Assembly (NCBI GenBank): GCA_017935745.1
Contig: JAGBGX010000006.1
Location: forward strand, 62,001 to 126,000
Source: Treponema sp.
GTDB lineage: Bacteria > Spirochaetota > Spirochaetia > Treponematales > Treponemataceae
DNA: 64,000 bases
Reading direction: 5' to 3'
Part shown: positions 36,443-44,747 of the stretch, in pieces
Position numbering within the stretch: position 1 is the stretch's first letter
How the letters are laid out: each line of letters starts with the position of its first letter
Made by a program: the position numbers and the translations under genes
Notes under the pieces: generated by a model
The model's database searches: none
Told to the model about the DNA's origin: nothing
Seen by the model: the letters and a program-made list of their open reading frames with translations, nothing else

Positions 36443-37528
36443 TTATAAAAGACCTCGTCTTACTAAATCTTCAAAAACTTCTATTAATTTGTCAATTTCT
36501 TCTTTTGTGATTGAACCAATATGTCCAACTCTAAAAACTTTTTCTGCTAAGTCTCCTGCATTAGGACAAATCCATATTCCATATTCATCTTTTATTATTT
36601 CAAAAATCTTATGTGCATTAACACCTGGCCTAGTAGGAGAAATTGCTGTTACACAATTAGATGAACTGTCTTTTTCTGTAAACATTTTCAATGGCAACTG
36701 TGAAATCTTATTTCTAAAATAATCAGCTCTATCTTTTGTAGTTTTATTCATAGCTGTTATTCCACCATTAGAATCTATTCGTCTCAGTTTTTCATTTAAC
36801 TGCAAAAGAGTTCCAACGGCAGGTGTAAACGGTGTCTGTCCTCGCTCTCCGTTTTTCAGATAATCAGCATAGTTAAAATACATACTTTTTACTTTATTTT
36901 CGTAACAGCGTTTTTGGGCGGCTTCATCAAGAACTGTAAAACTCATACTTGGTGGTAAAGCAAGTGCTTTTTGACTTCCGGTTATTGCTGCATTAATATG
37001 CATTTCTTTCATAGAAATCTTATCAGCAAGAAATCCGCTTACAGCATCAACAAACAAAAAGATATTATTTCGTTTACAGAAATCTCCAACAAGATTCATG
37101 TCAAACATGACACCGGAAGAAGTTTCGCATAACTGCAAAACCATTCCTGTATATCCATTGTTTCCATATTTTGAAAGAATATCTTTTGTAAGAGGCTTTC
37201 CGAATTCAAGTTTTATTTCAGTAAAAGGAATCTCATGAATCTCACAAAGTTCAACAAATCTATGCCCAAAACTCCCACCATTAACAACAAGAACTTTATC
37301 TTGGGAGGTAAAAAAATTCATTATACCGCCTTCCATACTTGCAGTTCCTGAACCTGTCATAAAAATTACACGAGAGTTAGAAGGTGTATCGAAGAACTTA
37401 CATAGCAGTTCTTCATTCTGTTTCATTACAGCTGAAAACTCTGGTGTTCTGAAATAAGGAATCTGCTCCATGCCAAGTTTTCTAGTTTCTTCGTCCATTT
37501 GAACTGGACCAACTGTAAAATTTATCAT
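36443..37528 (-). CDS. Class V PLP aminotransferase (alanine-glyoxylate / aminoethylphosphonate transaminase-like)
   Basis: A 361-residue fold-type I class V aminotransferase. It starts with FTVGPVQMDEE and has MTGSGTASMEGG for phosphate binding, LFVDAVSGF with the cofactor Asp, and ITGSQKALALPPSMSF with the Schiff-base Lys. Related genes in phosphonate or phosphocholine-type clusters make amino-alcohol head groups. No PEP mutase is present, so an aminoethylphosphonate pathway is not supported. A serinol-like or other aminopolyol product is conceivable. Confidence 0.8.
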   Translation of the reverse strand: MINFTVGPVQMDEETRKLGMEQIPYFRTPEFSAVMKQNEELLCKFFDTPSNSRVIFMTGSGTASMEGGIMNFFTSQDKVLVVNGGSFGHRFVELCEIHEIPFTEIKLEFGKPLTKDILSKYGNNGYTGMVLQLCETSSGVMFDMNLVGDFCKRNNIFLFVDAVSGFLADKISMKEMHINAAITGSQKALALPPSMSFTVLDEAAQKRCYENKVKSMYFNYADYLKNGERGQTPFTPAVGTLLQLNEKLRRIDSNGGITAMNKTTKDRADYFRNKISQLPLKMFTEKDSSSNCVTAISPTRPGVNAHKIFEIIKDEYGIWICPNAGDLAEKVFRVGHIGSITKEEIDKLIEVFEDLVRRGLL

Positions 37529-37540
37529 TCTATATATTCC

Positions 37541-37675
37541 TTAATCTCTACCCATCAAATCCCGTGTATAAATCTTCTCAGCCACATCCACCAGTTCTTC
37601 CGCCTTACGATTTGCAATAATCACATCGCACTCGCTTTTAAACTTCTGCAAATCTGTTTCCACGCGGGAATTAAA
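37541..37675. repeat. ugd tail direct repeat, copy 1
   Basis: This is the 3' end of the truncated ugd. It matches 39310-39443 at roughly 90 percent identity by eye; the two copies bracket the AAA ATPase gene. Confidence 0.85.
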
Positions 37676-38079
37676 AAAATCCTTTTCATGCAACGTCGGC
37701 TCATAAACCACAACTTCAATTCCTTTTGCCTTAATACGTTTCATAACTCCCTGAATTGCACTGGCACGAAAATTGTCAGAATTGCTTTTCATTGTAAGCC
37801 GATAAATTCCAACTTTCTTTGGATTTTTATCTATAATCATCTGTGCAATATGGTCTTTGCGGGTCGTATTTGACAGAACAATTGCACTGATTAAATTCTG
37901 CGGCACATCATTATAATTTGCCAAAAGCTGCTTTGTGTCTTTCGGAAGGCAGTAGCCGCCGTAACCAAAACTCGGATTGTTATAAAAGTCACCGATACGA
38001 GAATCTAAAGAAACTCCTTGAATAATTGACTTTGTATCAAGTCCTTTTAATTCTGCATAAGTATCAAGTGAGATAGGTC
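37541..38079 (-). pseudogene. ugd: UDP-glucose 6-dehydrogenase, 5'-truncated
   Basis: The surviving frame covers the substrate-binding and C-terminal parts: [14 protein letters not shown], then [18 protein letters not shown] with the catalytic Cys, continuing to the stop at 37541. The N-terminal NAD domain is missing; homology stops near 38076 just before the ATPase gene. The last 45 codons are repeated at 39310-39443. UDP-glucuronate synthesis from this locus is therefore lost unless another ugd exists. Confidence 0.85.
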
Positions 38080-38129
38080 ATAGTTTACAAACAGATTTAT
38101 TTTTTTTACACACAAACGCTGCTTCTATA

Positions 38130-39194
38130 TCAGCAATAATCTTTTATATAATCAGCAAAAAAAGGAAGAGCAAATGAGATGTATGCTTGCCGGCTTTCCA
38201 GAATTCCCCGTTTTAAAAGTCTGTCACGGTACATTGAATAATTTCCGGATTTTTCTCCCATAAGAGAAAGCACTTCTTCCCGCTTGTATTCTTTTTTTTC
38301 AGTAAGCAGTTTTACAAGGAATCTGTCTGCTTCTGTAAATTCTTCCCAGATTTTCTCATAGGAATATGCAAAAAGCTCAGACTTCAGCAAAGGTATCAAA
38401 TCAGAAAGGTTTTCCGCCGATTTTTTCTTAAAATACAAAACTCCAAGTTCTTGAAACGCATAGGCATATCCTTTTGTAAGCAGAGCCATTTTTCTTGCTT
38501 CGTCTAAATCAATTTTAAGAAGTCGACGGTACATTTCTGACATTCTTACTGTATTCAACGGTTCAGTCTTTATTGTCGTTGCCCGTCTGAAAAATGTGAG
38601 GTTCTTTACATTGCTTACCTCAAGCATATTCTCATACAATCCGGTACATACAACATAAACAGGATAACCTGCACGCAGCCACTTTCCGTACTCAAGAGTG
38701 AAGGAAACCATCTCATCAGTTTTAGAGACCTCGTCAACTCCGATAAGGATTTTTTTATGTTTCTTTTGGGCAATCCGAAGCATATCATCAATCTCTACCC
38801 CAATATCAAAAAAAATTTTCTCTTTTTCTGATGATATTCCCAAACCGCCGCCAGTTCCCAAGACCGATGCGGAAACAGAAACGCTCTTACTCTTCGCTTT
38901 GTTTTTCCCAAGTCCTTCCCTGACCAAAGCGGCTGCAATTTGGGAAAGCATATCTCTTGCAGGATTAACATCAATTACAATCCAGCCTTTTTTTGAGTTT
39001 TCTTCAGAACGAAACTCTTCCTCCACCTTCGTAAGAATTACTGTCTTACCGGAACCCCGCACCCCTGTTATCTTGTATACAGATTCAGAAGGATTCTCAT
39101 AAGAAAAATTCTCTAAGATTTCAGTTGTCCTGTCTGTTGCAATATATGAATACTCGGGACTTTTGCTGAATGTGGTTGTAAAGGGATTCTGCAT
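38130..39194 (-). CDS. AAA ATPase with C-terminal winged-helix-like region
   Basis: A 354-residue P-loop ATPase: Walker A GVRGSGKTVILTK, Walker B KILIGVDEVSK, then an arginine-rich sensor zone (FFRRATTIKTEP). The C-terminal part (TEADRFLVKLLTEKKEYKRE...YSMYRDRLLKRGI) looks like a winged helix. Such STAND-like ATPases are often orphan or defence-associated. It sits between two copies of the ugd tail, so it looks inserted. Five phased TTTATA boxes lie directly upstream. Confidence 0.78.
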   Translation of the reverse strand: MQNPFTTTFSKSPEYSYIATDRTTEILENFSYENPSESVYKITGVRGSGKTVILTKVEEEFRSEENSKKGWIVIDVNPARDMLSQIAAALVREGLGKNKAKSKSVSVSASVLGTGGGLGISSEKEKIFFDIGVEIDDMLRIAQKKHKKILIGVDEVSKTDEMVSFTLEYGKWLRAGYPVYVVCTGLYENMLEVSNVKNLTFFRRATTIKTEPLNTVRMSEMYRRLLKIDLDEARKMALLTKGYAYAFQELGVLYFKKKSAENLSDLIPLLKSELFAYSYEKIWEEFTEADRFLVKLLTEKKEYKREEVLSLMGEKSGNYSMYRDRLLKRGILESRQAYISFALPFFADYIKDYC

Positions 39195-39309
39195 AGCTTC
39201 CTCTTTATAGTTTTTATTATTCTTTATAACTCTTTATACTTTTCTCCATATTTTATAACTTTTTATAGTTTTTAGCAACCGTTATTTTTTCATAAACGAC
39301 AGATTTTCC
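39195..39309. promoter_or_regulatory. Phased TTTATA box array upstream of the AAA ATPase
   Basis: TTTATA occurs at 39204, 39223, 39233, 39252 and 39262, that is at offsets 0, 19, 29, 48 and 58. Pairs 10 bases apart recur every 29 bases, always followed by AACT, ACT or AGT. The helical phasing suggests a protein-binding operator for the gene starting at 39194. Confidence 0.5.
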
Positions 39310-39443
39310 TTAATCCCTCCCCATCAAATCGCGAGTATAAATCTTCTCAGCCACATCCGCCAATTCTTCAGCATTGCGGTTTGCAATAATCACATCACAC
39401 TCGCTCTTAAACTTCTGCAAATCTGTTTCCACGCGGGAATTAA
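39310..39443. repeat. ugd tail direct repeat, copy 2
   Basis: On the minus strand this encodes [19 protein letters not shown] through [10 protein letters not shown] plus stop, a diverged second copy of the last codons of ugd. Upstream it breaks off into the end of the DUF262/DUF1524 gene. Confidence 0.85.
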
Positions 39444-39457
39444 TTATCATCCTACTC

Positions 39458-41143
39458 TCAGTCTAACTTAAACAAATTTATCAACCTATTTACAATCTCC
39501 TGCTCCCGTTCGTTTATTTCGACAGGAGTCCATTTATCTTTAGCCAAAACACACTGTGTTGTGTAAAATGAAGTTGCAATATTATCCTTTTTCCCATAGG
39601 CTTCTTTCTTTTTTTCAAAAGAGTAATTTTGTGCTTGAACATTTTTTCGTAATGAAAGCGGTGTTAAATTCCCAATACAATGAGTAAGACTATCTATCTC
39701 TTCTTGTGTAAAATATTTTCACCATAGCGAATCACTGCTTACAGTTTCCGGCAGTATATGTTCAATCCAAATATTTTTATCAAGCGGCAAAAAATTAACA
39801 TTGTCATTGTCTGTTGAAAAATACTCATATACAAAAAGAACACTTTTACACCAATTAAACTGGTAAACATTCTCTGACTCTAAATTTATTTTATAATCTT
39901 GAGTTGTTTTATACTTATCAAGATTAGCAACCATAAGAACTTTGATATTTTTTACAGGACTTTTCTTTTTTATTTCAGAAATAATATTAAACGAAGTCTG
40001 TTTTATACGCGCAATGGTTGCCCCAGCAAGCCAATTTTGATAATAATAGGCAACAAGATATTTTTCCAACTGCTCAAAATCAGAATAATTCAAAAATTTT
40101 GCCGTAGACAGAATAGTTGTCCAATAAATTGTATGGCGCAAATATTTTAAAGCATAAATGTATTTGTCAGCAGCTTCCATAACTTCTATATAACTGTCTG
40201 CAAACCTTGAAATTTCATTTATAGCTGCCAAAGAATCAATATTTTCTTTCTTATAAATATCAAGAAGCTCTTCATCTATTCTTCTTTGAGGATTTGATGA
40301 AATCTTATAATACAAGTAAGATTGAAGCATATCCTCAAAATGAAATCTATGCTCAACTTTCTCATTTATGCTGTCCCACTTTGCCTTAAAAGTTTTCCTG
40401 TCCTCTGTATCAAGATTCATCATCAGACTGGACTTTAATATATCAATGGGACTTAACGGCATTCCGCGGTCATTAAGAACATTAAAAATTCTTATAGCAT
40501 TTGATGTATCTTTACTTTTGATAACAGTAAATACAACCTTATTCATCAAAAAATCAATAAAATCATTTATATCAAGATTTCCCGGACGGGAACTAATATT
40601 CTCAAAGAAATATTTTATAAAATATGCATTCTGAAGATATTTGCTATCCTTAAACTTTTTCTCAACTTGATTCTCTTTTATCGAATCATCAAATTTTATT
40701 CCTTCGTTTGAGACAATGGATTGCTCATAATCATTCTCATTTTTATCATCAGTTCTAAAACGAAGTCGAAATTTAGAATCCTCATATCTATCATGAATAG
40801 CCTCATTTATCTTATCCTTATTTTCTCTTTTCAACTGCTCATGATAAAGACTTCTTAGCACACAAAGAAAAATAGTAAAGGTTGTAAAACGCTGCTGTCC
40901 GTCTATAATATCATTGCGGTTATCAGTTTGATTTTCCACAAGAACTATTGAACCACAAAAATATTCTTCAATTTTTGAATTGTTATATGCTGTAAATAAA
41001 TCGTCTATAAGTTCAGAAATATTTTCTTTATTCCATGAATATGGACGTTGATAATTCGGCACCTGATAGAAATTTTTATTGTTCGGGTCGGCACTGAAAA
41101 TTGAAATTAAATTTTTTAGTTCTACAGATAATTTTTCTTCCAT
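39458..41143 (-). pseudogene. DUF262-DUF1524 (GmrSD-like) protein with an in-frame TGA
   Basis: The first 474 residues carry DUF262 with YQVPNYQRPYSW and IIDGQQRFTTFTIFL, followed by DUF1524 up to WIEHILPETVSSDSLW. A TGA at 39719-39721 interrupts, but the same frame continues with KYFTQEEIDSLTHCIGNLTP and SLRKN...NYSFEKKKEAY to a stop at 39458. That completes the H-N-N pattern of the DUF1524 HNH nuclease. Relatives of GmrSD cleave modified phage DNA. It is either a nonsense-inactivated gene or rare readthrough. Confidence 0.82.
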
Positions 41144-41317
41144 AAAAAAGCCTCTATCTGTTAATATTGCAATCTCTGCTTATTCTTCATATTGGCAGCA
41201 AACTGCCCACCAAGCAACAGTCCGCCTGTTTTTGAACCCCCAAACAACCTTTAGAGCCTCATAAATCATATACCTTCCCCAAACTCATACATTGAATCGC
41301 TGGCTAAATCAATACGA

Positions 41318-42451
41318 TCACCCCATCACCACCGCAGCATTCTTCCTCACCTGCTGTTCAATTCTCCTGAGCCGCATCCCGTCAAGATTATACCGTGGGT
41401 GTTTTTTGAACCTGAAATCAAGCAGCTTCCGAAGCCGTTCTTTTTGTCTGCCTGTCATGTACTGCCGTGCAGTCTCTGTAAAACCGTCATACACACACGG
41501 CTCAAGGCTTTTGTCGTAATCAGAAAGCCGTTCTGCGCTGTCAAAATCGCCCGATCCTGCAAGGCTGTAAAGGGAATTGCCATGGTCGAACAATGGCGAC
41601 GGAGCGACTATTTTGTTTGTGCGGCTTTGGACAATAAAACCGAAATTTCCGTAATGGCGGTCGACGTTCTTTACAACTGCATCAAAAACGAGCATATCAT
41701 ACAGGGAATCTTCAAATTCCGTTCCCAGCGATTTGTAAAACGCAGCAACGGCTTTGAATCCGCCCTGCTTTACAATTCTTCCGACGGGCATAAACGAAAA
41801 CTCTTTCGATGTAAAAAGCGCGCAGGTTGAGCATAATATGCCTTTCCATCTTGAAAGTCCGTAGGGAACGGCTTTTATTCCCATGGCAGACGCAATTTGA
41901 TATGCGTAAAACTCCGAGTAAGGCTCGAATCCTGTATTTGACGCGCCGCTTGTTCCGCCCTTGTAAAGCTCAATTTTTCCGCTTATTCTGCGCCAGCATT
42001 TTGGCAGCATTCCGTTTGTCGTAAATTCCGGGCTGGACGCAAACCCGGAGCGAACCGAACTTCCGTAGCCGGTAAATGCTATATTCCCGAGCAGCCTGCT
42101 GAACCGATTTTCATACAAGTTATATTCTTCAAATGTTCCCTCAAAGCCTTCTTCAGTAATCCAATAAGAATCGGTAAGTGAAAGCCCCTTTGAAACCGAG
42201 ATGATTCCGAGCGGACGGTTCGCACTCAAACCACTTTTTGCAAGAAAAGAATCCACAAACGCACGGTTCTTCGGAATATTCCTGTGCCGTATCCATGACT
42301 CAAGCCCCACTTCCGTCGGCAACAAGTCCAAAGGCAGCAGACTCTTCTTTTCTTCATCAATCCAAATGATTTTATACAAAGGCTCGCTGCTTTTTGGCTC
42401 GGCAGAAAAACATAACAATTTTGTATCAAAAAGCCTGAGCGTGTATACCAT
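41318..42451 (-). CDS. HipA-like kinase domain protein
   Basis: A 377-residue protein with HipA-type kinase signatures: ELYKGGTSGASNTGFEPYSE (ATP loop), the catalytic VVKNVDRHYGNFGFI and the metal-binding SPLFDHGNSL. An N-terminal region of about 130 residues is specific to this subgroup. HipA relatives phosphorylate translation factors or tRNA synthetases as toxins. No HipB-type antitoxin is recognisable next to it. GAGGAAG precedes the ATG. It is GC-rich, unlike the AT-rich genes to its left. Confidence 0.8.
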   Translation of the reverse strand: MVYTLRLFDTKLLCFSAEPKSSEPLYKIIWIDEEKKSLLPLDLLPTEVGLESWIRHRNIPKNRAFVDSFLAKSGLSANRPLGIISVSKGLSLTDSYWITEEGFEGTFEEYNLYENRFSRLLGNIAFTGYGSSVRSGFASSPEFTTNGMLPKCWRRISGKIELYKGGTSGASNTGFEPYSEFYAYQIASAMGIKAVPYGLSRWKGILCSTCALFTSKEFSFMPVGRIVKQGGFKAVAAFYKSLGTEFEDSLYDMLVFDAVVKNVDRHYGNFGFIVQSRTNKIVAPSPLFDHGNSLYSLAGSGDFDSAERLSDYDKSLEPCVYDGFTETARQYMTGRQKERLRKLLDFRFKKHPRYNLDGMRLRRIEQQVRKNAAVVMG

Positions 42452-42875
42452 CTTCCTCTTTTTGTCTGCCTTGAAAACACACAGTTATTTTCTATTGATT
42501 CGCACAGTCTTTCATGAACCCTGACACGCCATTTTAAAGACACCCTCTCCATTGGCAGCGCGCTGGTTTTCAGCGGTTGCCCCGACAGATTCTGTCCGCC
42601 ACATGGTATCCGTGCTTGAACCAAGCTCCGTGCCAAACAGTGGGTTCTTCTACAGGAAAGCAGTTTCGCAAGAAACTGCCAGCCGAACTGAGCCGCACAC
42701 TTTCAGCGGACTAGCCCAGCTTTGACTTTGCTATTTTTAGTATAACACACTCCTCTTTGCGCTGTCAATTATTCATAACCTACCTAGAGGAGAAGAGAAA
42801 AAGTCTTGACGCGCAGGCTCAGGCGGAGCTGGAAAACTTCCGCATATCCCGCGCGTTTTCAGCCGGGGTGTTTTT
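42452..42875. other. Intergenic leader between LoaP-like and HipA-like genes
   Basis: These 424 bases hold no convincing gene. A perfect 8-base stem-loop of the TTTCGCAAGAAA type sits at 42660-42679; this is the same core as hairpin 2 of the modular element at 9523 and 47321, but the other hairpins are not intact here. It could be the start of the long transcript regulated by the LoaP-like protein. Confidence 0.45.
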
Positions 42876-43463
42876 TCAGGAATACGTGCCGGGAATCTCT
42901 GTATTCTCCGCCTTCCGCACTTCCTCATACGACAAATCCACTATCCTTGCGCCGTTCATGAAGTCAAGCTGGATGTTCACGCGCCTGTTGCGCCTGTTCA
43001 CGGCGATGACTTTTCCCTGAAGGTCGCGGAACGGGCCGGAAAGCAGGACAATCCGGTCGTCCTTGTCAAATTCAGCTGGAATGATGCCCACGGTGCCTCC
43101 GTACTTCAGGATTGTCTTCACGATGTCAAGGTCAGCGTTCCTGAGCCGCTGCACGTTCTTGTTTTCAGGAAGAAAGCGGTAAAAGCCGTCCACGCCGGAC
43201 AGCACGCGGAGCCGGGCGGAGTCAGTTTCCTCCGTCTCAAGGAACAGGTAGCCGGGAAAAAAGAGGTCGTCGTATTCCTTTCCGCGCTTGAGCCGCATCC
43301 GCTTTTTCAGCAGGATGACAGTTCCGCGCAGGCCGCTTTCCGCGCGCTCCAGAAGCTCCTGCGCCTTCCGCCTGAACAGCTCCTCGCATCCGGCGCGCAC
43401 GGAAATGCAGTAGTAGCTCAGGGAATGCCGCTCATCCATCGCTGCGCGCCGGGGCTGATTCAT
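42876..43463 (-). CDS. loaP: LoaP-type NusG paralogue, transcription antiterminator
   Basis: 187-195 residues. An NGN domain (YYCISVRAGCEELF ... DLFFPGYLFLE ... GVDGFYRFL) is followed by a KOW motif, VLLSGPFRDLQGKVIAVNRR and VNIQLDFMNG. The C-terminal KOW ends like LoaP proteins, which promote read-through of long antibiotic and polysaccharide operons. It lies at the head of the minus-strand glycan cluster, as expected for that role. The start is ambiguous: ATG 43463 has GGAAGAAG upstream; ATG 43439 is the alternative. Confidence 0.82.
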   Translation of the reverse strand: MNQPRRAAMDERHSLSYYCISVRAGCEELFRRKAQELLERAESGLRGTVILLKKRMRLKRGKEYDDLFFPGYLFLETEETDSARLRVLSGVDGFYRFLPENKNVQRLRNADLDIVKTILKYGGTVGIIPAEFDKDDRIVLLSGPFRDLQGKVIAVNRRNRRVNIQLDFMNGARIVDLSYEEVRKAENTEIPGTYS

Positions 43464-43791
43464 CGTCTTCTTCCGCGCGCACGAATTCAGCGCACTCGTC
43501 GGTGATAAAGACGCCGTTTCCGTCCGTAAGCTCCTTAAGCTTTTCGCTGTAGTCCTCGCTCAGGACGGAATGCGGAAGCCGGCAGCGGTAGACAAGCACA
43601 AAGTCGTACTTTCTGAGCCTGGTTTGCAGCAGCTGCACGAACTGCCAGCCGAGCGGCCCTGTTATCAGTATTTCGTCCTCGCGCCACAAGCCGCCCGCGC
43701 CGCCGGTGAGGAAGTCCTTGAATTCCACGAGGCTTTTCTGCATTCCCTGCGAAAGGTCAGCCGCTCCAATCAGAACTGCGTATCGTGTCAT
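43432..43791 (-). CDS. Unrecognised small protein preceding the LoaP-like gene
   Basis: About 119 residues from the ATG at 43791 (MTRYAVLIGAADLSQGMQKS), supported by GGGAGAAG. The opening YAVLIGA with a following helix and YDFVLVYRCR resembles the first strands of caspase-fold (C14) proteins, but no catalytic His-Gly is present. The C-terminus is acidic. It overlaps the LoaP-like start and is divergent from an XRE regulator. Function unknown. Confidence 0.55.
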   Translation of the reverse strand: MTRYAVLIGAADLSQGMQKSLVEFKDFLTGGAGGLWREDEILITGPLGWQFVQLLQTRLRKYDFVLVYRCRLPHSVLSEDYSEKLKELTDGNGVFITDECAEFVRAEEDDESAPARSDG

Positions 43792-43854
43792 CCACTTCTC
43801 CCTGAAAGTCATTTTCCGCGCGGGCAGACAGCCAAAACGCCCGCTCAATTTAAC

Positions 43855-43922
43855 TGGTAAAACCAATAATATTACCAATTAAACATTATTTCAACGGGAA
43901 AAATCACATTTTATACTGGTAA
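43855..43922 (+). promoter_or_regulatory. Promoter and TGGTAA operators of the XRE regulator
   Basis: TTCAAC (43890-43895) and TATACT (43912-43917) are 16 bases apart, with the ATG only 8 bases further. The palindrome TGGT-AAA-ACCA (43855-43865), an inverted TTACCA (43872-43877) and TGGTAA overlapping the -10 (43917-43922) look like binding sites for the divergent XRE protein, suggesting autoregulation and control of the LoaP operon. Confidence 0.55.
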
Positions 43923-43925
43923 AAT

Positions 43926-44234
43926 ATGGACAAATATCAGAGGGACTTTGTAGCAAACGTAAAGTATCTCCGGCACACAAAGGGATTCTCGCAGGCGCAG
44001 TTCGCGGAGGCGTGCAATGTCGCGACGGGCACAATCGGCAACATCGAGTGCGGAATCGCAAAGCCGTCGTTTGACCTGATTATCACAATGGCGGACGTTC
44101 TCGGCGTGGAGCCGGCCGATTTTTTCGCTCCGACCGGACTGCCCGGTTCCTCTGAGGAAAAAAACAGCATCATCGAAGAGCACAAGCTCCTCACCGACAT
44201 CTATGAGCGGCTGAGGGTGTACTTCGGGAAATAA
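43926..44234 (+). CDS. XRE-family transcriptional regulator
   Basis: A 102-residue protein with an HTH_3 domain (about 8-63): NVKYLRHTKGFSQAQFAEAC, then TGTIGNIECGIAKPSFDLII. A short acidic tail follows. It is divergent from the LoaP-like operon and sits next to likely operators. No Shine-Dalgarno is seen; the -10 box places transcription close to the ATG. Confidence 0.88.
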   Translation: MDKYQRDFVANVKYLRHTKGFSQAQFAEACNVATGTIGNIECGIAKPSFDLIITMADVLGVEPADFFAPTGLPGSSEEKNSIIEEHKLLTDIYERLRVYFGK

Positions 44235-44274
44235 AGGCAGGGACTGCGGATTGTCAAGAAAAAGGTAATTCCGT

Positions 44275-44303
44275 TTGACATATACACGCAAAGCAGTTAT
44301 ATC
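44275..44303 (+). promoter_or_regulatory. Promoter of the collapsed higBA module
   Basis: TTGACA (44275-44280) and TATATC (44298-44303) are 17 bases apart. The ATG follows six bases after the -10 box. Confidence 0.6.
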
Positions 44304-44309
44304 ATAGGC

Positions 44310-44607
44310 ATGATTGAAAGCTTTGCGGACAAGGAAACGGAGCTTGTCTACAACCAGAAATTCTCCCGGAAACTGACGGTCTCGATTCAGAAAACAGCAC
44401 TGAGAAAACTGATGATGATAGACAATGCAAAGACGCTGGAAGATCTGCGCGTTCCGCCGGCAAATCACCGCGGACACATCGCTCCGGCTCGCAAAGTTCT
44501 TCGGCGTATCTGACGGTTACTTTATGGCATTGCAGACTGACATCGACATACGCAATGCAAAGCAGAAGCTGGCATCCCAGATTGAGCAGATAAAATCCTA
44601 CGCGTAA
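44310..44607 (+). pseudogene. higB-higA toxin-antitoxin remnant with internal deletion
   Basis: The first 50 or so codons match the start of HigB-type RelE-fold toxins: MIESFADKETELVYN, IQKTALRKLMMIDNAKTLED and LRVPPAN. After about 44460 another frame carries the second half of a HigA antitoxin: RQITADTSLRLAKFFGVSDG, YFMALQTDIDIRNAKQKLAS and a stop at 44607. The HigB C-terminus and the HigA HTH start are missing, as if one deletion fused the two genes out of frame. No functional toxin is expected. Confidence 0.8.
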
Positions 44608-44747
44608 ACAGCCCTCTTCCCCGATACCCCACACCCACATCCGCTTTTGGGAAAAATTCCCAAGCAAATTGAATTTCAACGCTCAAGACAAACGTTTTGT
44701 TCAGAATTATCATTCAATAAAATCACGATTATTGACAGGAGGATAAA

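Noticed and set aside
31873-37528. Aminoethylphosphonate pathway (ThDP enzyme plus class V aminotransferase)
   Set aside because: No PEP mutase is present, and the ThDP protein is MenD-like in length and motifs, not phosphonopyruvate decarboxylase-like.
39719-39721. UGA decoded as tryptophan (alternative genetic code)
   Set aside because: TGA is used as a normal stop at ilvB, potC and other intact genes in this window, so code reassignment is not supported.
41160-41290. Possible 29-codon minus-strand peptide between the DUF262 and HipA-like genes
   Set aside because: It has a start and stop but no convincing ribosome binding site or known relative; too short to support.
42452-42636. Open frame upstream of the HipA-like gene as a candidate antitoxin
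   Set aside because: It runs out of frame through the HipA-like start, and no HTH motif is visible.
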